Shown in pieces: positions 1-7,855 of a DNA stretch of 22,042 nucleotides. Location of the stretch: NCBI GenBank assembly GCA_964523945.1, contig CAZGBU010000022.1:1-22042 (forward strand), in the 5' to 3' direction. Position 1 is the stretch's first letter; each line of letters opens with the position of its first letter. The stretch is from CAKTOF01 sp964523945 (GTDB lineage Bacteria; Bacillota; Clostridia; Oscillospirales; Oscillospiraceae). A program made the position numbers and the translations under genes. Below the pieces are notes generated by a model. It was not told the origin of the DNA. It searched no databases and saw only the letters and a list, made by a program, of their open reading frames with translations.

Positions 1-1891
1 CTATGTCATCTATCGCTATACACGTGCGCTCGTGCGCAAACAGAACACCACCGACGAGTCGATCCTCAGCCTGCTGCAGAACCGCAACAAAGAGCTGGCC
101 GAGGAGAACTCGAATAAGAACACCATGATTGCCGCAACGCAGCGCGACTACATCGCCGGTGAGGTCTCGCGCGACCTGACCCGGCGCATCCTGCTGCCGG
201 ATCGGATTTCCAAGGCGCACGACGAGGGCGTGCTGCACTTCCACGACGCGGACTATTTCGTCCAGCCGATCTTCAACTGCTGCCTGATCAACATTGGCGA
301 TATGCTCGATAACGGCACGGTTATGAACGGCAAGATGATCGAAACGCCGAAGAGCTTCCAGGTTGCCTGCACGGTCATGACACAGATCATTGCCTGCGTC
401 GCGTCGAACCAGTACGGCGGTCAGTCGGTCGACATCCGCCATCTGGGCAAGTATCTGCGCCGCAGCTATGAGAAGTTCAAAAAGCAGATCACAGCGGACT
501 GTGGTCCGGGCGCGGATCCGGGCATGATTGAGCGGCTGACGATGGACCGCCTGCACGACGAGCTGAAAAGCGGCGTGCAGACCATCCAGTACCAGATCAA
601 CACGCTGATGACAACCAACGGCCAGAGCCCGTTCGTCACGCTGTTCCTGAATCTGCAGGAGGATGACCCGTACATCGAAGAGAATGCGATGATCATCGAG
701 GAGATTCTCAATCAGCGCATCCAGGGCATCAAGAACGAGGTCGGCGTGTATGTCACGCCGGCATTCCCGAAGCTGGTCTATGTGCTCGACGAGCACAACT
801 GCCTGCGCGGCGGCAAGTATGACTACCTGACGCGCCTGGCCGTTCGCTGCTCGGCCAAGCGGATGTATCCGGACTATATCTCCGCCAAGAAGATGCGGGA
901 GAACTATGAGGGCAACGTCTTTTCGCCGATGGGCTGCCGCAGCTTCCTGGCACCGTGGAAGGATGAAAACGGCAATTACAAGTTTGAGGGGCGGTTCAAC
1001 CAGGGCGTCGTCTCGATCAACCTGCCGCAGGTCGGTATCGTCGCTCACGGCGACATGGAGCTGTTCTGGAAAGAGCTCGACGAGCGGCTGGAGCTGTGCT
1101 TCGAAGCGCTGATGTGCCGTCACAACGCGCTCAAAAACGTCAAGTCCGATGTCAGCCCGGTGCGCTGGCAGTACGGCGCCATCGCGCGCCTGGGCAAGGG
1201 CGAGCCGATCGAGCCGTTCCTGTACGGCGGCTATTCGTCCATCTCGCTCGGCTATATCGGCTTCTACGAGGTCACCAAACTGATGACCGGCCAGTCCCAG
1301 ACGGAACCGGAGGGTGAAAAATTTGCGCTGGCGCTGATGGATCACCTGCAGCAGACTGTCCAGCGCTGGAAAGCGGAGACCAAAATCGGCTTCGTGCTCT
1401 ATGGCACGCCGGCCGAGTCGCTGTGCTACCGCTTTGCCCGCATCGACAAGGAGCGCTACGGCTCCATCCCGGACATCACTGATAAGGGCTACTACACCAA
1501 CAGCTACCACGTTGACGTGCGCGAGCCGATCGACGCGTTCTCCAAGTTCATCTTTGAAAACCAGTTCCAGGCGAAATCCACCGGCGGCTGCATCAGCTAT
1601 GTCGAGATTCCGAACATGCGCGGCAACCTCGAGGCGCTTGAGGATGTGGTGACGTTTATCTACGATAACATCCAGTATGCCGAGTTCAATACCAAGTCCG
1701 ACTATTGCCACGTCTGCGGCTTCGACGGCGAGATCATCATCAACGACGATTTCGAGTGGGAGTGCCCGCAGTGCGGCAACAAGGATCACAGCAAAATGAA
1801 CGTCACGCGCCGCACCTGCGGCTATCTGGGCGAGAACTTCTGGAACGTCGGAAAGACAAAAGAGATCAAGGCCCGCGTGCTGCACCTGTAA
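1..1891 (+). CDS. nrdD: Anaerobic (class III) ribonucleoside-triphosphate reductase, 5'-truncated by window edge
   Basis: Glycyl-radical enzyme that reduces NTPs to dNTPs without oxygen. The frame is open to the left edge: codons before the GTG at 32 read YVIYRYTRALVRK, which looks like the end of an ATP-cone domain. The gene therefore starts off-window and GTG 32 is not its start. About 629 residues are visible. The conserved GCRSFL stretch (Cys codon at 935) is the likely finger-loop thiyl-radical cysteine. The C-terminus has a CHVC/CPQC zinc site followed by RRTCGYLG, the glycyl-radical motif, with the radical on the Gly of CGY. The activase gene nrdG follows after 56 bp. What is missing is probably the N-terminal ATP cone, the allosteric site. 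Identity is very secure. Confidence 0.97.
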   Translation, partial: YVIYRYTRALVRKQNTTDESILSLLQNRNKELAEENSNKNTMIAATQRDYIAGEVSRDLTRRILLPDRISKAHDEGVLHFHDADYFVQPIFNCCLINIGDMLDNGTVMNGKMIETPKSFQVACTVMTQIIACVASNQYGGQSVDIRHLGKYLRRSYEKFKKQITADCGPGADPGMIERLTMDRLHDELKSGVQTIQYQINTLMTTNGQSPFVTLFLNLQEDDPYIEENAMIIEEILNQRIQGIKNEVGVYVTPAFPKLVYVLDEHNCLRGGKYDYLTRLAVRCSAKRMYPDYISAKKMRENYEGNVFSPMGCRSFLAPWKDENGNYKFEGRFNQGVVSINLPQVGIVAHGDMELFWKELDERLELCFEALMCRHNALKNVKSDVSPVRWQYGAIARLGKGEPIEPFLYGGYSSISLGYIGFYEVTKLMTGQSQTEPEGEKFALALMDHLQQTVQRWKAETKIGFVLYGTPAESLCYRFARIDKERYGSIPDITDKGYYTNSYHVDVREPIDAFSKFIFENQFQAKSTGGCISYVEIPNMRGNLEALEDVVTFIYDNIQYAEFNTKSDYCHVCGFDGEIIINDDFEWECPQCGNKDHSKMNVTRRTCGYLGENFWNVGKTKEIKARVLHL

Positions 1892-1947
1892 GGCGGCGGG
1901 GAACGGCGCGGCAGACGCTGCCTCGTCCCGGTAAGGAGACAACGAAA

Positions 1948-2469
1948 ATGAACTATGCCACCATCAAGCCGCGCGACATCGCCAACGGTCCCGGTGTCCG
2001 AACGAGCCTGTTTGTATCCGGCTGCCGCCGGCACTGCAAAAACTGCTTCAATCCCGAGACATGGGCGTTCGGCTATGGGACGCCGTTCACACAGGAGACG
2101 ATCGACGAACTGCTGCGGCTGATTGAGCCGTCGTATATCCGCGGGCTGACCGTGCTCGGCGGTGAGCCGTTCGAGCCGGAAAATCAGGCTGCCGTACTCG
2201 AGCTGACGCGGCAGGCCAAGGCACACTGCCCGGACAAAGAGATCTGGGCGTACACCGGCTTTCAGCTCGAGGGTCTGCTCGCCGGCGCAACAGAGACGAC
2301 GGCGGCGCTGCTCGGAACGATTGACGTGCTCGTGGACGGCGCGTTTGTTGAGGAACTGAAAGATCCGGGGCTGCGTTTCCGCGGCTCCTCGAATCAGCGG
2401 ATCATCGACCTGCCCCGGACACTGGCTGCGGGGGAGATCGTTGCGTGGAATGGGGTGACGCATCTGTGA
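1948..2469 (+). CDS. nrdG: Anaerobic ribonucleotide reductase activating protein (radical SAM activase)
   Basis: Radical-SAM activase that uses a [4Fe-4S] cluster and S-adenosylmethionine to place the glycyl radical on NrdD. The product is 173 aa. The cluster motif is C26-x3-C30-x2-C33 (CRRHCKNC), and GGEPFEPEN is the SAM-contacting GGEP-type motif. The ATG at 1948 is chosen because AAGGAG (about 1933) lies a suitable distance upstream and the protein begins MNYATIKPRDIANGPGVR, as the family does. The frame stays open further upstream into nrdD, but that is a shadow. It lies 56 bp after nrdD and its stop overlaps the likely dut start, so the three genes are probably one transcript. Confidence 0.96.
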   Translation: MNYATIKPRDIANGPGVRTSLFVSGCRRHCKNCFNPETWAFGYGTPFTQETIDELLRLIEPSYIRGLTVLGGEPFEPENQAAVLELTRQAKAHCPDKEIWAYTGFQLEGLLAGATETTAALLGTIDVLVDGAFVEELKDPGLRFRGSSNQRIIDLPRTLAAGEIVAWNGVTHL

Positions 2470-2909
2470 AACCGATTGTCCGGGTGAAAAAACTGGATCC
2501 GCGCGCGGCGCTGCCGTCATTTGGATCGGATTGGGCGGCAGGCGCCGACCTGCGTGTGTGTCTCGATGCGCCGCTGACCATCGAGCCGGGGCAGACCGTG
2601 ATGCTGCACACCGGCCTGGCGTTGGAGATCCCCGCCGGCTATGCCGGGCTGGTCTATGCCCGCTCCGGCCTTGCGGCCAAGCGGGATCTCGCACCGGCGA
2701 ACAAGGTCGGCGTCGTCGACGCGGACTACCGCGGCGAGTTGATGATCGCCATGCACAACCATGGCGCTGTCCCGCAGACCATCGAGCATGGCGAGCGTGT
2801 CGCACAGCTGGTGATCACGCCGTTTCTCGCCGTTGACTACGAAGCGGCCGACGAGCTGAGCGATACCGCGCGCGGCGCGGGAGGCTTCGGCTCCACGGGC
2901 ACGGCGTAA
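2466..2909 (+). CDS. dut: Deoxyuridine 5'-triphosphate nucleotidohydrolase (dUTPase)
   Basis: Hydrolyses dUTP to dUMP and pyrophosphate, which keeps uracil out of DNA and feeds thymidylate synthesis. The product is 147 aa, normal for the trimeric family. All five dUTPase motifs are seen in order: GADLRV, ARSGLAAK, GVVDADYRGELMI (catalytic Asp in motif 3), GERVAQLVI, and the C-terminal glycine-rich RGAGGFGSTG. The GTG at 2466 overlaps the nrdG stop as GTGA and puts KPIVRVKKL at the N-terminus as in homologues. An in-frame GTG at 2445 has a better ribosome site (GGGGAG about 2431-2436) and would add seven residues; the choice is not certain. Last gene of the nrdD-nrdG-dut operon. Confidence 0.94.
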   Translation: MKPIVRVKKLDPRAALPSFGSDWAAGADLRVCLDAPLTIEPGQTVMLHTGLALEIPAGYAGLVYARSGLAAKRDLAPANKVGVVDADYRGELMIAMHNHGAVPQTIEHGERVAQLVITPFLAVDYEAADELSDTARGAGGFGSTGTA

Positions 2910-2957
2910 CGGCCGTCCGCGGACAGGAAGCCACCGCATGCATCGCAATATCTGTCC

Positions 2958-2997
2958 GCCGTCTGTGTACAATGTACACAGACGGCGCATTTTTTTG
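2958..2997 (+). terminator. Rho-independent terminator of nrdDG-dut
   Basis: A perfect 13-bp stem (arms 2958-2970 and 2974-2986) closes on a three-base AAT loop. It is followed by GCA and seven T residues. It lies 48 bp after dut and before the AT-rich promoter region of the sugar importer. Confidence 0.9.
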
Positions 2998-3088
2998 CGT
3001 ATTTTTTGCGCGAAATGTGCGGAAAGCGGACAGTTTTTCTGAAAAAAACTGAAATAACTAAAATAAATGTAAAATTGACGAAAAAGCG

Positions 3089-3117
3089 TTGCAAAAACAC
3101 GTTCAAAACTGTATAAT
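3089..3117 (+). promoter_or_regulatory. Sigma-70 promoter of the sugar ABC importer operon
   Basis: TTGCAA at 3089-3094 and TATAAT at 3112-3117 are separated by exactly 17 bp, in an unusually AT-rich stretch (about 2990-3120) for this genome. Transcription would begin near 3124, giving a leader of roughly 50 nt before the TTG start at 3177. A second -35-like TTGACG lies at 3075-3080 but has no matching -10. Confidence 0.75.
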
Positions 3118-3176
3118 GTGACCGTATTTCAGCAGCTGCGTTGAATCAATGCGTAGCTTTGAAGGAGGGAACGCTT

Positions 3177-4706
3177 TTGAGCGAAACAAGAACCATTGCA
3201 CGACTGGAGCAGATTGTCAAGGTTTTCCCGGGTGTGCGCGCGCTCGACGGCGTCAGCTTTGATGCGCGCGAGGGAGAGGTGCACGCGCTGTGCGGTGAAA
3301 ACGGCGCCGGAAAGTCAACGCTCATCAAGGTGATGACCGGCGCGCACGCGTCCGACGGCGGCCGGTACTACATCGATGACCAGGAAGTCCACTTCCGGTC
3401 GACACAGGAGGGTATCGCAGCCGGTGTGTCCTGCGTGTACCAGGAGCTTTCCATTGCGCCGCAGCTCGATGTGGCCAAGAACCTGTTCATCGGCAATCTG
3501 CCGATGCGCGGGCCGCTGATTGACTACCGTAAGCTCTACGCAGACGCAAAAGAGATCCTGAACCAGCTCGGCATGACGATCTCACCGAAGCAGCTCGCAG
3601 GCAGTTTGTCTGTCGGCCAGCAGCAGATGATTGAGATCGGCCGCGCGCTGACGCGCAATGCGCGCATCATCATTATGGACGAGCCGACATCCTCCCTGTC
3701 CGAGGCCGAGACAGAGACGCTCTTCCGCATCATCCGCCTGCTGACCGGGCGGGGTATCGCAGTGGTGTACATTTCTCACAAGCTCGATGAGGTCATGGAG
3801 CTGGCCGACCGCATCACCGTCATCCGCGACGGGCAGAACATCATCACGATGAACAAGGATGAGACAACGCAGGACGAGCTGATTGCCCACATGATTGGCC
3901 GCAGCCTGGAGAACCTGTATCAGAAGGTGCCGGCCGAGATTGGCGACACGGTGCTGCAGGTCAAGGGGCTGACGCGCCGCGGCGTTTTCTCCGATGTCAC
4001 GTTTGAGGCGCGGCGGGGCGAGATCCTCGGCTTCTTCGGGCTGGTCGGCGCGGGACGGTCAGAGATTATGCGCGCGATCTTTGGGGTAGATCACTACCAG
4101 TCCGGCGAAGTCATTCTGGACGGGGAAAAACTGCACGGCGGCAGCCCCGCGGCATCCATCCGTGCCGGCATCGGCTTCTGCACAGAGGATCGCAAGTCCG
4201 AGGGCCTGGCGCTGCGGCTGTCGATTCTGCAAAACATGACGATCGTCCATCTGCCGAAGCTGGCCAGGGCCGGTGTGATCAACCGCACGGCGCAGCGGCA
4301 GGCGGCGGATCAGTACATTGCATCAATCTCAATCAAAACACCGTCGGTGACGCAGTTGGCCGGGAATCTCTCGGGCGGCAACCAGCAGAAGGTCGTTGTG
4401 GCCAAATGGCTGATGATGGATCCCAAGGTTTTGATTGTCGATGAGCCGACGCGCGGCATTGATGTCGGTTCAAAGTCGGAGATCTATGGCCTGCTCAGCC
4501 AGCTCGCGCAGAGCGGTATGGCAATCCTGGTTGTCTCGAGTGAGATTGAGGAGATCATGGGCATCTGCGACCGTGTCATCACCGTGTGCGAAGGGAAGCT
4601 GACAGCGCAGTTCCCGGTGAAAGGGCTCAACAGCGAGCGGGTCCTGGCTGCGGCGCTCGGCAAGACTGACCGCGCGGATCAGACGGATGGAGGCGGCGCC
4701 ACATGA
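3177..4706 (+). CDS. CUT2-family sugar ABC transporter, ATP-binding subunit (tandem ATPase)
   Basis: Cytoplasmic ATPase that powers sugar import (RbsA/MglA/XylG/YtfR type); 509 aa with two ABC domains. Domain 1 has an intact Walker A (GENGAGKST, residues 40-48), signature LSVGQQQ and Walker B IIIMDEPT. Domain 2 has the degenerate Walker A GLVGAGRSE usual for this family, with signature LSGGNQQ and Walker B VLIVDEPTRGID. The TTG at 3177 is chosen because GGAGG (3164-3168) sits 8 bp upstream; a longer reading from TTG 3141 lacks a site. The stop overlaps the next permease gene by 4 bp (ATGA). The substrate cannot be told from sequence, and no sugar kinase, isomerase or regulator is adjacent. 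Confidence 0.94.
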   Translation: MSETRTIARLEQIVKVFPGVRALDGVSFDAREGEVHALCGENGAGKSTLIKVMTGAHASDGGRYYIDDQEVHFRSTQEGIAAGVSCVYQELSIAPQLDVAKNLFIGNLPMRGPLIDYRKLYADAKEILNQLGMTISPKQLAGSLSVGQQQMIEIGRALTRNARIIIMDEPTSSLSEAETETLFRIIRLLTGRGIAVVYISHKLDEVMELADRITVIRDGQNIITMNKDETTQDELIAHMIGRSLENLYQKVPAEIGDTVLQVKGLTRRGVFSDVTFEARRGEILGFFGLVGAGRSEIMRAIFGVDHYQSGEVILDGEKLHGGSPAASIRAGIGFCTEDRKSEGLALRLSILQNMTIVHLPKLARAGVINRTAQRQAADQYIASISIKTPSVTQLAGNLSGGNQQKVVVAKWLMMDPKVLIVDEPTRGIDVGSKSEIYGLLSQLAQSGMAILVVSSEIEEIMGICDRVITVCEGKLTAQFPVKGLNSERVLAAALGKTDRADQTDGGGAT

Positions 4707-5713
4707 AAAATAAAAGCGGACAGAAACTCGGTGTGGCCGGCGTCTGGCGGGCGTATATCTCCAAGCCCGGTGCGGGCGTATTTCTCGCGCTGATTGCGTT
4801 TATCATCCTGGTCTCGATCCTGGCGCCGCATGTGACAGGCGGCCGGTTCCTGACCGTGTCGAACATCATCAACGTGTTCCGCCAGCAGACCTATATCGGC
4901 ATTATTGCCTGCGGCATGACGCTGGTGATGATCACTGGCAACATCGACCTGTCGGTGGGCAGCCAGCTGACGCTGATGAGCGTCATGTGCGCGCAGCTCA
5001 GCCGCCGGATGGGTAACACCGCCATTGTGCTGACGCTGCTCATCGGCCTGGTGTGCGGTCTGATCAATGGGCTGCTGGTCAGCGGGCTGCGGCTCAATGC
5101 ATTTATTTCCACGCTTGGCACCGGCTCGGTCTATGGCGCGCTGACGCTGATTCTCGCTTCTGGGCAGAGCGTCCGCGCAAGCACGCCGCTGTTTGAGGCG
5201 ATCGGCTCGGGCAGCGTGCTCGGCGTTGTGCCGGTTCCGGTGCTGATCCTGCTGGCGGTGGTCATTGTGTTCGCATTCCTGCTTTCACGCACGGTGTTTG
5301 GCCAACGGCTCTATGCCATTGGTGCCAATCCGGTGGCGGCGCGTTTTTCCGGCATCCACAGCCGCCGCGACGTCGCCATCACCTATGTGCTCAACGGCCT
5401 GTGCTGCGCCATTGCTGCTGTGACGCTGGTCGCGCGCTCGAACTCGGTCAATCCGCAGATCGGCGCGAGCAAGGAGATGGACATTATCTTGGCCGTCGTC
5501 CTCGGCGGAACCAGTATCCTGGGCGGCAAGGGGAGCGTATGGGGCACAGTCGTGGGCTTCCTGTTCATTGGCTTTATGTCCTCCGGCTTTACGTTCCTGC
5601 GATTCGACCAGTATACGCAGTGGATCGTCATGGGCGTGATCCTGATTATTGCACTTGCGATCGACGTGCTGAGTGAAAGGGGGGTCAAGCTGTGGAAAAG
5701 AAAAGCAAAGTGA
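4703..5713 (+). CDS. CUT2-family sugar ABC transporter permease (first of two)
   Basis: Membrane subunit of the importer, 336 aa, BPD_transp_2 family (RbsC/YtfT-like). It is strongly hydrophobic with about eight to ten membrane segments and carries the family hallmark GMTLVMITGNIDLSVG (about residues 70-85) and a C-terminal GGTSILGGKGSVWGT loop that should face the ATPase. The ATG at 4703 overlaps the ATPase stop and has GGAGG upstream. It overlaps the second permease gene by 22 bp. The two permeases are clearly related but diverged, so they probably form a heterodimer, as in the E. coli YtfT-YjfF galactofuranose importer (established for that system; inference here). Confidence 0.93.
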   Translation: MKNKSGQKLGVAGVWRAYISKPGAGVFLALIAFIILVSILAPHVTGGRFLTVSNIINVFRQQTYIGIIACGMTLVMITGNIDLSVGSQLTLMSVMCAQLSRRMGNTAIVLTLLIGLVCGLINGLLVSGLRLNAFISTLGTGSVYGALTLILASGQSVRASTPLFEAIGSGSVLGVVPVPVLILLAVVIVFAFLLSRTVFGQRLYAIGANPVAARFSGIHSRRDVAITYVLNGLCCAIAAVTLVARSNSVNPQIGASKEMDIILAVVLGGTSILGGKGSVWGTVVGFLFIGFMSSGFTFLRFDQYTQWIVMGVILIIALAIDVLSERGVKLWKRKAK

Positions 5714-6672
5714 GCGGCCAGGCCAGGCGCCTGCTGCTGAATTACAATTCCGCGCTGATCCTGGTGGTTTTGCTGATCATTGGCTCGTTCCTGGTCAACC
5801 GCTTTACCCGGAATCTCTCGACGATTGTCTTTGAGTCGAGCATCTACGGCTGCATCGCCATTGGCCTGGCACTGGTGATGGTGACCGGCAACATTGACCT
5901 GTCGGTTGGCTTTCAGGCGGCGACAAGCGCTGTCCTGGTTGTCCTGGTCATCAACGCCACGGGCAGTGTGGCGGCCGGCGTTGTTGTGGCGCTGCTGGCC
6001 GGCCTGGTGATGGGTGCCGTCAACGGCCTTGTTGTCACCGGATTTGGCATCAGCCCGCTGATTGCAACCATTGCGACAAACTATATCTATAAAGGCATTG
6101 TCTACTATTTTACCAAGGACGGGTCAATCTACCCGGCTGATGCGCTGCGCAGCGCACTGCGCGACAACATTGCCCGGCTTCAGTTTGGCGGCAGCCGTTA
6201 TCTCTCGCTGACGGTGCTGATTGTCGCGGTGATTCTGATCGTGCTGGCTTTTGTCATGCGCAAGACCAATTTCGGCAATAACCTCTATATCACCGGTGAC
6301 AATGCAGAGGCCGGCAAACTCGCCGGCATCAACACAAAGCGCACGGCCTTTCTGGCATATGTCCTCTGCGGCTTCCTGTGCGGCCTGGCGGGCGTGTTCC
6401 TGGCCTCCAACCAGGGCGCAGCGATCTATACGCTCGGCGAGGGGCGCGACGTGTTTGCGATCTCGGCCTGCGTCATCGGCGGCATTAAAATGGCCGGCGG
6501 CAAGGGCACGATGCTCAATGTGCTCATTGGTATTCTGATCATGCGCATGATCTCTACGGCGATGAATCTGCTGCTGATCCCGGCTGCCTGGGTCGACTTT
6601 GTCTCGGGCATGCTGCTGATCGTCGTGCTGATCATCGACCGCTTCACATCGGGCGAGAAGCAGTCTGCCTGA
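5692..6672 (+). CDS. CUT2-family sugar ABC transporter permease (second of two)
   Basis: Second membrane subunit, 326 aa, same BPD_transp_2 family (YjfF/RbsC-like). The motif GLALVMVTGNIDLSVGF parallels the one in the first permease, and GGIKMAGGKGT is the C-terminal coupling loop. The GTG at 5692 lies inside the end of the first permease gene with a purine-rich AAAGGGGGG just upstream, so translation is probably coupled. The N-terminal 20 residues are basic and polar before the first helix. A 64-bp gap with its own promoter-like sequence separates it from the binding-protein gene. Confidence 0.93.
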   Translation: MEKKSKVSGQARRLLLNYNSALILVVLLIIGSFLVNRFTRNLSTIVFESSIYGCIAIGLALVMVTGNIDLSVGFQAATSAVLVVLVINATGSVAAGVVVALLAGLVMGAVNGLVVTGFGISPLIATIATNYIYKGIVYYFTKDGSIYPADALRSALRDNIARLQFGGSRYLSLTVLIVAVILIVLAFVMRKTNFGNNLYITGDNAEAGKLAGINTKRTAFLAYVLCGFLCGLAGVFLASNQGAAIYTLGEGRDVFAISACVIGGIKMAGGKGTMLNVLIGILIMRMISTAMNLLLIPAAWVDFVSGMLLIVVLIIDRFTSGEKQSA

Positions 6673-6682
6673 GCCAACCGAT

Positions 6683-6711
6683 ATGACAGCCGGCTGACGG
6701 CTTCATATAAA
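6683..6711 (+). promoter_or_regulatory. Probable internal promoter for the binding-protein gene, with central palindrome
   Basis: ATGACA (6683-6688, one mismatch to TTGACA) and TATAAA (6706-6711, one mismatch to TATAAT) are spaced 17 bp. The ten-base perfect palindrome CAGCCGGCTG (6687-6696) overlaps the end of the -35 and runs into the spacer, so it could be an operator or could form a small hairpin in read-through RNA. Location in the 64-bp gap before the solute-binding gene fits the usual need for excess binding protein. Confidence 0.5.
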
Positions 6712-6736
6712 ATGCACTTGGAAAGGGAGTTATGTT

Positions 6737-7741
6737 GTGAAACACATGAAAAAGCTCATTGCGCTGCTGCTGGCGCTGTCGCTGGTCTTCGCGCTCTCCG
6801 CCTGCGGTGGCGATGAGGGCGGCGGCTCGGACGGCGAGTCCCTGGCGGCTGACCGAAACGGAGACGGCACTGTGACCATTGCCTACTCTGCTGTCGCCTA
6901 CAACATTGCGCTGCTGCCGCAGTACCTTTATTCGAACCTGGAGCAGACCTGTGAAGATCGCGGCTGGGAATTCCAGGCGCTGGCCGCCGAGGGCGATGCT
7001 GCGCTTCAGGGCGAGCAGGTTGAGCAGCTCATTCAGCTCGATCCGGACTACTTTGTCATCTTCCCGGCTGATCCGGAACTTGCCGTTGACTGGACACAAT
7101 CCATTGCAGACGCCGGCATCCCCTGCATTACACTGCACACCGACGTTGCCGAGAGCGGCCAGGAGTATGTCGAAGCTTACTGCGGTCCGGACAACGTGCA
7201 GATGGCGGCGGACATTGCCAAGGCGATTGTCGACGAGCACGGCGCAGACGCCGGCCTGAAGATTGTCGAGATCGGCGGTGTACCGGTTCAGTCGGACTAT
7301 ATCCAGCGCGTCAGCGGTTTCGACACCTATATTTCCGAGAACTCCAACTATGAGATCCTCGGCATCCAGTGGGCGTTTTCCAGCCGTGCGGATGCGCAGA
7401 CCATCATGGAAAACTTTATCTCCACCTACGGTGATGAGATCGATATCCTGATGGGATTTGACGATGACCTGACGCTTGGTGGCGTCAACGCGCTGCAGAA
7501 TGCCAACATGACCGACGTCGAGGTCTATTCCATCACCGGCCAGAAAGACGCTGTCGAAGCAATCGAGAACGGCACCATGACGCTGACCGCGTTCTATTCG
7601 ACAGCCGACACGGTGGCAGAAGTATTCGCAGTCATTGACGATCTCGCTGCGGGCGAGGACGTGGAGTACTTCCACTACACCAATGTCCCGCATATCACGG
7701 CGGACAATGCCGCCGATTATGCCGACGAGCTTGAGTTCTGA
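6737..7741 (+). CDS. Sugar ABC transporter substrate-binding lipoprotein
   Basis: Extracytoplasmic solute receptor of the RbsB/YtfQ (Peripla_BP_4, type I) class, 334 aa. A lipoprotein signal is clear: basic MKHMKK, a hydrophobic core, and lipobox LSA-C with the lipidated Cys at residue 23, followed by a Gly/Asp/Ser-rich linker. The mature part has alternating alpha/beta text with AEGDAALQGEQVEQLI and IFPADPEL typical of the fold. The GTG at 6737 has GGGAG (6725-6729) 7 bp upstream; an ATG at 6746 is an alternative. It closes the importer operon and is followed by a strong terminator. The sugar bound is unknown. Confidence 0.93.
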   Translation: MKHMKKLIALLLALSLVFALSACGGDEGGGSDGESLAADRNGDGTVTIAYSAVAYNIALLPQYLYSNLEQTCEDRGWEFQALAAEGDAALQGEQVEQLIQLDPDYFVIFPADPELAVDWTQSIADAGIPCITLHTDVAESGQEYVEAYCGPDNVQMAADIAKAIVDEHGADAGLKIVEIGGVPVQSDYIQRVSGFDTYISENSNYEILGIQWAFSSRADAQTIMENFISTYGDEIDILMGFDDDLTLGGVNALQNANMTDVEVYSITGQKDAVEAIENGTMTLTAFYSTADTVAEVFAVIDDLAAGEDVEYFHYTNVPHITADNAADYADELEF

Positions 7742-7762
7742 GGCAGATGTAGAAGAAACAAC

Positions 7763-7799
7763 ACCGGCTGCCGCAATTTTTTGCGGCAGCCGGTATTTT
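7763..7799 (+). terminator. Rho-independent terminator after the sugar importer operon
   Basis: Perfect 14-bp stem (7763-7776 with 7781-7794) and TTTT loop, followed by ATTTTG. It lies 21 bp after the binding-protein stop and directly before the padR promoter. Confidence 0.88.
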
Positions 7800-7804
7800 G
7801 CTGC

Positions 7805-7833
7805 TTGACACATAATACTATGCGTGATATAGT
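7805..7833 (+). promoter_or_regulatory. Promoter of the padR-DUF1700-DUF4097 operon
   Basis: A consensus TTGACA at 7805-7810 and TATAGT at 7828-7833 are 17 bp apart. The start point would be near 7840, leaving a very short leader carrying GAGGAGG (7843-7849) in front of the ATG at 7856. Confidence 0.82.
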
Positions 7834-7835
7834 AT
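7815..7835. promoter_or_regulatory. Inverted repeat over the padR promoter, likely PadR-type operator
   Basis: ATACTAT (7815-7821) and ATAGTAT (7829-7835) are perfect inverted copies separated by 7 bp. The element covers the spacer and the -10 box, where a bound dimer would block RNA polymerase. PadR-family proteins are known to bind such dyads and often repress their own operons; that this PadR binds here is inference. Confidence 0.6.
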
Positions 7836-7855
7836 AACGCGAGAGGAGGCATGAC

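Noticed and set aside
1822..2805. Minus-strand open frame (327 codons) opposite nrdG and dut
   Set aside because: Arg/Ala-rich shadow with no motif; spans three conserved genes.
2837..3106. Small minus-strand open frame (89 codons) in the dut/importer gap
   Set aside because: Overlaps dut in antisense, passes through the terminator stem and has no ribosome site; the hydrophobic N-terminus simply reflects AT-rich promoter DNA.
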